Of a DNA stretch of 20,217 bases, positions 13,016 through 20,217 are shown piece by piece; within the stretch, counting starts at the first letter, position 1; every line of letters starts with the position of its first letter. Made by a program: the position numbers and the translations under genes. Below the pieces are notes generated by a model. The model saw only the letters and a program-made list of their open reading frames with translations, was not told the origin of the DNA and did not search any database. The DNA lies in the IMG/VR virus record IMGVR_UViG_3300051212_000104, positions 1 to 20,217 of that record; one strand, given 5' to 3'. The stretch comes from a virus.

Positions 13016-16000
13016 ATGGCAGAAGAACAAGTCCGAACTAGAATAGTAGCCAATGCGGATTTCTCAAATCTTATAGCAGATGTGCATAAGGTTACTGCGT
13101 CGCTTGCAAGGATGCAGGAGCAATTAGCACAATCTAACAAGATGTTTGCAAATCAGGTTGCTGCTATGAACAGAGGCTTTGCAGACACTCTACGAAGCAC
13201 AGGACAATTTTCTACACAATTTGTTAGCCTTCAATCAGATGTTCAAAAGTTTGGCCAACAGCTTGATAAAGGCCAGATCAAGCTGGGCCAATACTATAGA
13301 GTATTACAAAATCATACCAAGACTCAAGGCGGATTAATTAGAGACCTTGCTAAACAGCAAGTAGCATTACAAAATGCAGTATTGCAACCGTTAGGCAGAA
13401 ATGCTGAAGGAATAATGCAATACAACGTTCACATCCCTAGAGGATTGAATGAGACAAAGAATAAAACTGCATTAGCAAGACAAGAGTTGCAAATCATGAA
13501 CAAGGTTATGCAACAGGGTGCAGGGCAGTTAATTAACTGGGGTAAAAATACTCAGTGGGCTGGTCGTCAATTAACAGTAGGATTAACAGTTCCAATTGCT
13601 GCATTTGGTAAAGCAGCAGCAGATGCATTTAGAGTAGCTGACCAAGAACTTACTAGATTAACTAAGGTATATGGTGACACAGCAGGATCAACTGCACAAG
13701 AACTTGAAAGAATTAGAAGAGATGTTGGTGCTACTGCTAAAAGATTAGCTACAGAACTTGGCGCTACATATAACGAAACAATATCATTGGCTGCTGATAT
13801 TGCAGCTACTGGTAAAACTGGCGAAGAGTTGCTTAGATCAACTGAAGAAGCAACCCGTCTTGCTATACTTGGTGAAGTAGATAGACAAGAAGCAATGAAG
13901 GCTACTCTTGCAATTCAATCAGCATTTAAATCAAATACCGAAGAACTTTCTCAATCTATTGACTTCTTAAACGCAGTTGAAAACCAAACATCAACAAGCC
14001 TTGCAGATCTTGTAGAAGCAATTCCAAAAGCAGGACCAGTAGTTAAAGGTCTTGGAGGTTCTGTAAAAGATCTTGCTCTTTATTTAACTGCTATGCGTGA
14101 AGGCGGAATTAATGCATCAGAAGGTGCAAATGCATTAAAGTCTGGTTTGGCATCTTTAATTAACCCTACAGACAAAGCAGTAGAAAAGTTTAAAACAATG
14201 GGAATTGACATTCTCTCTATTGTAAATAATAATGCTGGCAATGTCACAGCAACCCTATTAGAATTACAGGCTGCGCTTGACACTCTAGACCCATTACAAA
14301 AACAACAGGCAATTGAACAATTGTTTGGTAAATTCCAATTTTCAAGAATGAATGCTTTGTTTGAAAATCTTGGAAAGCAGGGCAGCCAAACATTACAGGT
14401 ATTAGACCTTATGAAAGCAAGTACAGATGAACTTGGTGCCGTGGCAGATCGAGAATTAAAAGCAGTTACTGAATCTGCTTCTGGTAGATACAGAAGAGCC
14501 GTCGAGGGATTAAAAGCAGAACTTTCTGAAATTGGAGAATCATTCTTAAAGATTAATACAACATTAATTAATGTAATTGCAAAGGTTGTAGATTTTGTTA
14601 CTAATTTACCAAAGCCAATTAAAACTGTCCTAGCATTTGTTGGCGGACTAACAGCATTAGCTGGTCCACTTATTATGCTTACTGGTGTACTTGCTAACTT
14701 TTTTGGATATATTATAAAAGGAGCATTTCACCTTAAATCTTTATTTAAAGGTGGAGAAGGATGGAAATATTTAACTCCAGAAATGCTTGCTGCCGAACGA
14801 GCAGGAAGTTTAGTAGAAAAAACATTTTATGATGATGCCAAAGCAGCATCTATTTTACAACTAGCCTTAAGAAACCTTATTGATGAATTTACTATATTAG
14901 AAACAAAAGCAAAAACTGGAGCAATGTCAGTTGCGCCAGCAGTTAATACAATAACAAATCAAGCAGTTTCTGCTGCAATGGCCTCACGAGTTGTTAATCC
15001 ACAGCACCCATTAGTTGGAGCGCCTTACAGCAGAGCGTCTTCACACATGAATCCTCGTGGAGGAATGACAGAAGATCAAAGAATGGCTCAAACAATATTT
15101 GGAATGGTTCCTGGTTCTGGTCCTGTAAATCAAAAGATTGGCCAGAATCCACAAATTTATATGAACGCTCCATTGCCAAATGTTCCTGGACTAACTACAA
15201 TTAATGGAGTATCTACTGGCGTAGTTGCAGGAGAAGCAGCAAAATGGCATGCAATGATGGCAACACTTGGCATGCAATCAAAAGCAGAAATTGAAAATTT
15301 AAGAAGAACAATTATTGCAACTGGTACATTAACTAAAGATTTTATGTCTACATTTGATGACATTCTTCCAGCAGTAAAGGCCATCACAGATAATGCAGCA
15401 GCTCAGTCAGCACAAATTGTTGCACAATTAAGAGCAGGTAAACTTACAGTAGAACAAGCAAGAAATGAAATTATAGCTCTTAATGCACAAACAGAAGCAA
15501 TGATGGCATCTACAGTCTCTGCTCAAGCTTCTGCAATGGGTAGAGTAATTAATCCAACAATGGTTCCTACATTAAATCAACCAGTAGTTGACCCTACTGG
15601 AAGATCTAATATGCGTGAGTTATTTAAAAAGAGTAAAACAAAAGATTTTATTGATAGAGTAGCACGAGTTCTTGGCGTAAGAACCTCAGGCGCAGGATAT
15701 AATATTGAAACAACAATTCCTAAGAGACTTAATTTAGGCAACATTGTTCCAGGAACAGGCAATCAAGATACTGTTCCAGCAATGCTTACTCCTGGAGAAT
15801 TTGTTGTAAACAAAGAAGCAACAGCAAGAAACCTTCCATTATTACAAGCAATTAACGGAAGCACAAGAGAAGCTGGCCCTTCAAACATGCTTGGCGGATT
15901 TATGGCAGCAAGAGCAGCTAATGCAATTCTTGGTGCATTTGGAGTAGCAAGTAGATCAACAAAATCTGCAAGACTTGTAGGCAATTGGGGAATGTTAATG

Positions 16001-19000
16001 CCTAAGAGAATTAATGATCAACTTGCAATGAAGCGTGGTTCAAAGGGAGCATCTGGTCTCGAACTTAAGATGCTATTAAATGATCCAGATAGATTGATTG
16101 ATTTAGAAAGATTCCTTGCATTTAGAGGAGTTAAAGGTGCAGACATCGCAGCAGCAAAACGAAGAGTTGCATCAAGAATTTCTCAAAGAATAAATTCTAA
16201 TTCTGTTTATGACGATAAGGCATTTGGAAGATTATCATTTTCTGCAATAGATGAAGAAATTATGGCAATGGAACGCATGTATCCAGGCTTAAGATTAGCT
16301 TATCAAAAAGATAGAATGATGCCTGGAAGACGTGATACTGCAAGTTCTAATCCAACCAAACATGGTCCAAGTCCAACCGCTATCAACGTTCCAGGCTGGC
16401 GTGGCAGTAGTTATGGTTCTGGCAAAAACGGTGAAGTTTGGGGACACTTCTCAGATGATGCTTTTGATGCAAATATTGCTTCATTAGGTGGAGCATTAGG
16501 ATTTAATAAGGGCGGTATGGTACCAGGAGTTCAATACTTTAATAATGGTACTGATGAGCCTGTCGGATTTAAAGCTGGATTCCAAAGAGGACGTGCAGGC
16601 GGAGGCGGCCAAATGGGTGGCTTTGGAATGATGGGAGCTGGTTTTGGACTACAGATGGGATCTCAATTTGTAGGCGGAACAGCTGGGTCAGCAATGATGA
16701 CTGCTGGAACTGTAATGCAATTAATGCCATTGCTACAAGGAATAACCTCAATGGGAGGAAAGCTTAAAGGATTAACTGGGCTTGCACAAACATTTGGTAG
16801 AGTTGCAGGAACAGCATTTAGAATAGCAGGAACTGCTGTTAGATTTTTAACTGGTCCAATTGGTATTGCTACAGTTGCTTTGACTGCCCTGGTTATGGGA
16901 GTTAGAAAGTATCAAAAAGAACAAGCAGAAGCTCGTAGAGAAGCACAACTATTAAATGGTATGACAATAAAGGGTGCAAAAGAAGCTGGCATTGCTTATA
17001 AGAGTATTTCAGATAAGATTAAAGATGTTAATGAACAAATTAGGTTATCTAGAGAACAAGGAATGCTTGGCTTTGAAGCAACTACAAATGCTGGAATTCC
17101 TGGTCTTACATTAACAATTAAAGAATTAAAAGAATTAAAGAAAACAGCTAAAGAAACAATGCCAGAGCTTTTGGCAACATTTAATAAGATAGATGCAACT
17201 AAAGTTGGCGATCTTGCAGCTAACCTAAAAGCTCAATTTGTTGCTGCTGGTATGAGCGTTGAAGAAGCAACAAATAAAATTTATGCTTTAATTGCAGCGT
17301 CAGAAAAATCAGGTCAAGCATTTGCCGCTATTTCTGGAAAAGCATTTATGCAAATTAAAGACAAATCTACAGCAGCAGCTTTTGCCGTAGAACTGCTTTC
17401 AGATAACTTAGATGAAATAAATACTGGGGTATCAGACTTAGATGCAGAAGCTTTAGCTGGAAGCTTTGAGTCTGTTATTTCTAGTATTGATTCTGCAGTA
17501 CAAGGGCTTGCTGGAACTAAAGATGAGACTGGAAAAGTAATTACTGAAACACAAGCATTACAAATGCAGTTTGAGAAATTAAATGAAAAGGGTCTTTTAA
17601 GAACTGAAATTGGTAAACAAGCTCTTGATCAACTTAAAAAAACAAGGCCAGAGCTTGCTGCTATATTAAAGAGTAGTGATTCAATTGGTGGAATGTATGC
17701 TAAGTGGAGAATTTTATTATCTGGAGTATATGTTGATTTAAAGAATATAACTTCAGAACAAGCAATAGGGTTAGCTGCATATCAACAAGCATTGGATATG
17801 GCAGGAGACCAAATAGCAACTGGAGAGGTAACGTCTAAAGTTTTGGCTGATTCTGTTAAAGGATCTAAAGATCTTGGTGAAAAGATTACTGAAAATACAG
17901 GGAAAATAAAAGCTTATAATAATGCTGCTATTGGTTTAAGTAGACAACAAATTAAAGCAATTAATGATCAAATTGCTGCAATTAAAAAACAAGCAGACGC
18001 TAAAAAGAGAGCAATGCAAGATGCGCTAGATGCTGAAAATACTGAATTAGAGTTAATGCAATTAAAGCGTGATGCTCAAGATGCTCTTGCTCGTGGCGAT
18101 AGAGATGCCTATGCTGATATTCAACTACGAATACAGCAACTTACTAAAGAAGCTCAAACAAAAGCTGCTATTAGAAAAATAGAAGAAAATGAACAAAAGG
18201 CTATTGATGAAAAACAAAAAATTCTTGACGCAGATGCAGAAAAGAAGGCAAGAGCAGATGAAAATATTGGTGGATTAGGCAGGAAAACAGAATCAGCAGC
18301 TGAAACAAAAGCTGCCGTAGATAAGCTTAATGAAACAATTCTTAAGCTTGCAGGAGAAAGAGTTCAGGCTCTTAAAATTAAAGATGCTGAAAAAAGAGAA
18401 AAAGCATTAAATACAATTGAAGGAAAGTTTAGTACTCAATTCCTAGATGTTCTTGAAAAGTCTTCTGATGCAGTTCAAAATTATTTTAAAGATTTTGTTG
18501 ATGTAAAAACAGATAAAGCATATAGAAAAACAATAACCGACGTACCTGGAGTTGGAACATTTACTAGTGGAGGCATGGCAAACTCTGCATTTGCTCAATT
18601 AGCAACAGAGCTCGGAAAACAAGGTGAAGTTAATTTCCAAGGATTTGCTGACTCAATTAAGGGTGGCGCAACTCTTGGAATGATTTATAAGGTTTTGGGC
18701 GGAAAGCCAGCAAGCAATACAAGAGAATTAAATATGGCAGATGTTAAATCTGCAATTATATCTAATCAAGGCAAGAATTCTGGATATCTTAAAGATTATA
18801 CTAGAGACGACGGATCGCTAGAAGCAGGAGTAAGAACTGCAATTATTGAAAAGTATGGTTTTAAAGAAGGGGATTCTTTTGAATTTGAAAATATTATTTA
18901 CAACGTAAAGAAAAAACCTTGGTATAACGGTGGAGGATTACAAGCAGTTAAAAGAGCTGGCGGAGGTCGAGTAGTACCTGGCGTAGCTTATACAGTTAAT

Positions 19001-19282
19001 GACGGTATGAAGACAGAGGGTATTAGATTTGATAGACCTGGTACAGTATTTCCAAATATCAATACAATGCCTAGGTTTGATGTTCAAAGCAATTCATTAA
19101 TGCCATCATCAGGATCAATAGTCAATTCACAAAATAATAATACATATACAATTAATATAGAACTAAATGGCACAAACGTATCTCCAAATGATATAATCAG
19201 AAGGATGAAAGAAGAAATGTCATTAATACAAGCAAGGGAGGGAACAGCGAGAAGTTTAGGTTCGCTGTCAAATAATTACTAA
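13016..19282 (+). CDS. Tail tape measure protein
   Basis: This 2088-residue protein sets tail length. The N-terminal ~150 residues are helical/coiled. Residues ~165-400 match the TP901-type tape measure core (QWAGRQLTVGLTVPIAAFGK start, then ADIAATGKTGEEL and AMREGGINASEGANAL). A hydrophobic stretch lies at ~540-568 and another at ~1260-1293, with a Gly/Met-rich run before the latter (~1192-1249). The TVPAMLTPGEFVVNKEA motif (about 923-939) is typical of tape measures. Residues ~1645-1750 form a long charged coiled coil. GGMVPGVQYFNNG (from 1166) and GRVVPGVAYTVNDG (from 1984) are related motifs. The unassigned 940-1160 part may be an inserted domain. It is coupled 3 bases behind the chaperone fusion, with AGGAG at 13005-13009. 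Confidence 0.93.
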   Translation: MAEEQVRTRIVANADFSNLIADVHKVTASLARMQEQLAQSNKMFANQVAAMNRGFADTLRSTGQFSTQFVSLQSDVQKFGQQLDKGQIKLGQYYRVLQNHTKTQGGLIRDLAKQQVALQNAVLQPLGRNAEGIMQYNVHIPRGLNETKNKTALARQELQIMNKVMQQGAGQLINWGKNTQWAGRQLTVGLTVPIAAFGKAAADAFRVADQELTRLTKVYGDTAGSTAQELERIRRDVGATAKRLATELGATYNETISLAADIAATGKTGEELLRSTEEATRLAILGEVDRQEAMKATLAIQSAFKSNTEELSQSIDFLNAVENQTSTSLADLVEAIPKAGPVVKGLGGSVKDLALYLTAMREGGINASEGANALKSGLASLINPTDKAVEKFKTMGIDILSIVNNNAGNVTATLLELQAALDTLDPLQKQQAIEQLFGKFQFSRMNALFENLGKQGSQTLQVLDLMKASTDELGAVADRELKAVTESASGRYRRAVEGLKAELSEIGESFLKINTTLINVIAKVVDFVTNLPKPIKTVLAFVGGLTALAGPLIMLTGVLANFFGYIIKGAFHLKSLFKGGEGWKYLTPEMLAAERAGSLVEKTFYDDAKAASILQLALRNLIDEFTILETKAKTGAMSVAPAVNTITNQAVSAAMASRVVNPQHPLVGAPYSRASSHMNPRGGMTEDQRMAQTIFGMVPGSGPVNQKIGQNPQIYMNAPLPNVPGLTTINGVSTGVVAGEAAKWHAMMATLGMQSKAEIENLRRTIIATGTLTKDFMSTFDDILPAVKAITDNAAAQSAQIVAQLRAGKLTVEQARNEIIALNAQTEAMMASTVSAQASAMGRVINPTMVPTLNQPVVDPTGRSNMRELFKKSKTKDFIDRVARVLGVRTSGAGYNIETTIPKRLNLGNIVPGTGNQDTVPAMLTPGEFVVNKEATARNLPLLQAINGSTREAGPSNMLGGFMAARAANAILGAFGVASRSTKSARLVGNWGMLMPKRINDQLAMKRGSKGASGLELKMLLNDPDRLIDLERFLAFRGVKGADIAAAKRRVASRISQRINSNSVYDDKAFGRLSFSAIDEEIMAMERMYPGLRLAYQKDRMMPGRRDTASSNPTKHGPSPTAINVPGWRGSSYGSGKNGEVWGHFSDDAFDANIASLGGALGFNKGGMVPGVQYFNNGTDEPVGFKAGFQRGRAGGGGQMGGFGMMGAGFGLQMGSQFVGGTAGSAMMTAGTVMQLMPLLQGITSMGGKLKGLTGLAQTFGRVAGTAFRIAGTAVRFLTGPIGIATVALTALVMGVRKYQKEQAEARREAQLLNGMTIKGAKEAGIAYKSISDKIKDVNEQIRLSREQGMLGFEATTNAGIPGLTLTIKELKELKKTAKETMPELLATFNKIDATKVGDLAANLKAQFVAAGMSVEEATNKIYALIAASEKSGQAFAAISGKAFMQIKDKSTAAAFAVELLSDNLDEINTGVSDLDAEALAGSFESVISSIDSAVQGLAGTKDETGKVITETQALQMQFEKLNEKGLLRTEIGKQALDQLKKTRPELAAILKSSDSIGGMYAKWRILLSGVYVDLKNITSEQAIGLAAYQQALDMAGDQIATGEVTSKVLADSVKGSKDLGEKITENTGKIKAYNNAAIGLSRQQIKAINDQIAAIKKQADAKKRAMQDALDAENTELELMQLKRDAQDALARGDRDAYADIQLRIQQLTKEAQTKAAIRKIEENEQKAIDEKQKILDADAEKKARADENIGGLGRKTESAAETKAAVDKLNETILKLAGERVQALKIKDAEKREKALNTIEGKFSTQFLDVLEKSSDAVQNYFKDFVDVKTDKAYRKTITDVPGVGTFTSGGMANSAFAQLATELGKQGEVNFQGFADSIKGGATLGMIYKVLGGKPASNTRELNMADVKSAIISNQGKNSGYLKDYTRDDGSLEAGVRTAIIEKYGFKEGDSFEFENIIYNVKKKPWYNGGGLQAVKRAGGGRVVPGVAYTVNDGMKTEGIRFDRPGTVFPNINTMPRFDVQSNSLMPSSGSIVNSQNNNTYTINIELNGTNVSPNDIIRRMKEEMSLIQAREGTARSLGSLSNNY

Positions 19283-19755
19283 TGCCTACAGTACATATGC
19301 CTAGAGGCTCAATTCTTTTGATAGAAGCAAAAGATTTATTGGCTACCCCTGCTGGTACAATTAAAATTTGGAATAAAATAACAGAACATAATAGATCAGA
19401 ATTTTCTATGGATATAGAAAGAATTGAAAAAACAATAAGAACCTCAAATGGATCTTTAAGAAAAAATCATATAGCCGATAAAAGAAAATTTTCTGTAAAT
19501 TGGAATATGCTTCCTTCCTACAGGACATTAACCGTAGATGGAGCATGGGGAGCTGAGGATTTAAGATCATTTTATTTGTCAGAGGATGGCAAAACATCTT
19601 TTAACATAAGAATTAATTTAGCTAAAGCTGGAGCAGATCAAACATCTTCTGGATACGAATCTGCTACTGTAGTAATTAGCAATTGTTCTTTTACTGTAGT
19701 TAAAAGAGGCTTGCAGCCATTCTGGAATGTTTCTTTGCAAATGGATGAGGTATAA
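19282..19755 (+). CDS. Tail protein following the tape measure (distal-tail candidate)
   Basis: This 157-residue beta-rich protein begins by TAATG overlap with the tape measure stop. A central segment, RKFSVNWNMLPSYRTLTVDG (about 68-87), with aromatic residues and alternating strands, suits a tail-tip or tube-like fold. Position after the tape measure is where distal tail proteins lie, but at 157 residues it is shorter than most of them, so it could instead be a tube-like or minor tail protein. It overlaps the next gene by TAATG as well, so the tail-tip genes are translationally coupled. Confidence 0.6.
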   Translation: MPTVHMPRGSILLIEAKDLLATPAGTIKIWNKITEHNRSEFSMDIERIEKTIRTSNGSLRKNHIADKRKFSVNWNMLPSYRTLTVDGAWGAEDLRSFYLSEDGKTSFNIRINLAKAGADQTSSGYESATVVISNCSFTVVKRGLQPFWNVSLQMDEV

Positions 19756-20217
19756 TGGTTGCAATATCAACAAATGCTAAAAATGTACTAGAGCAAAATG
19801 TAAGCATTAGTACAAGACTTGGCTGCACCATAGAATATAACATGAACCAGCTTGTAGACAATATTACTATTACTGGAAACGAATACACGGCCCCAGACGG
19901 AACCAAGCCATTTAAAAAATTATTCCCTGTAGACACTATCGTTAAACCATTTAGACCAGCGGGAGCAGGAATTAAGTATGCAATAGTGGGAGACATTCCA
20001 GCCAATTCATATAGAGATCCAAAGTCTACAACATACAGTATAGACTACAGAACATATTACCCAGGCCCAGACACATACTATAAGTACTTTATTAGTCCTA
20101 GAAGTTCTGGCGTAGACATTATAATGAATTATCCTAAAACAATTTATGCAAATAAAATTGTTGTTAAGTTTGAAATTTCTCATGCTATCCCACCAACATG
20201 GACAATTAGTGCAAGTG
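19755..20217 (+). CDS. Minor tail protein, N-terminal part (cut by window end)
   Basis: An open frame begins at the ATG overlapping the previous stop (TAATG) and runs without interruption to the window end, giving at least 154 residues. The visible part is soluble and beta-rich with many Tyr and Pro residues, for example TTYSIDYRTYYPGPDTYYKY (about 95-114), and ends in KIVVKFEISHAIPPTWTISA. Gene order suggests a tail-tip or baseplate component, perhaps the large receptor-facing tail protein. Function cannot be fixed from the fragment. Confidence 0.7.
   Translation, partial: MVAISTNAKNVLEQNVSISTRLGCTIEYNMNQLVDNITITGNEYTAPDGTKPFKKLFPVDTIVKPFRPAGAGIKYAIVGDIPANSYRDPKSTTYSIDYRTYYPGPDTYYKYFISPRSSGVDIIMNYPKTIYANKIVVKFEISHAIPPTWTISAS

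Overview
This window is the virion-structural block of an AT-rich, long-tailed dsDNA phage or prophage (siphovirus-like, HK97-fold capsid). Every supported gene is on the + strand. The order is canonical: portal, prohead protease/scaffold, major capsid, head-tail connectors, tail terminator, tail tube, frameshifted tail assembly chaperones, a 2088-residue tape measure, then the first tail-tip genes. No terminase, lysis, integration or replication gene is present, so this is an internal piece of a larger genome. The host is probably an actinobacterium (inference). The capsid and the chaperone pair resemble actinophage proteins as I know them, a Rho_N-like gene follows the capsid, and two start codons lie exactly 7 nt downstream of -10-like hexamers, as in actinobacterial leaderless transcripts. 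The low GC would fit an aquatic or other low-GC actinobacterium, but the host is not proven.

Positions 28-3811 form an accessory operon with tightly overlapping genes. It holds three paralogous 2-oxoglutarate/Fe(II) dioxygenases of prolyl-4-hydroxylase type, followed by a LamG/concanavalin-like protein that may be a virion adhesin or decoration protein. Three complete oxygenases in a row beside a candidate surface protein is the most unusual part of the window.

Positions 3812-8273 are the head module. An inverted repeat overlaps a good -35 box ahead of a small unknown gene and the portal. The protease gene carries a C-terminal scaffold-like extension, with a near-perfect internal ribosome binding site and in-frame GTG, so a separate scaffold protein is probably made (like lambda C/Nu3). 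The capsid gene ends at a strong terminator, followed at once by a new promoter.

Positions 8292-12294 hold the Rho_N-like protein, four neck/connector genes and the tail tube gene. The tube gene has its own promoter-like site, an 18-bp palindrome in its leader, and a second strong terminator. Positions 12298-20217 start with another promoter and carry the chaperone G/GT pair (-1 slippery site CCCAAAC plus a downstream stem), the tape measure, a tail protein, and a tail gene cut by the window end. Putative promoters sit at module boundaries and separate the highly expressed capsid and tube genes from the others. Intergenic gaps are all about 106 bases or less, and no tRNA, IS element or CRISPR array was seen.
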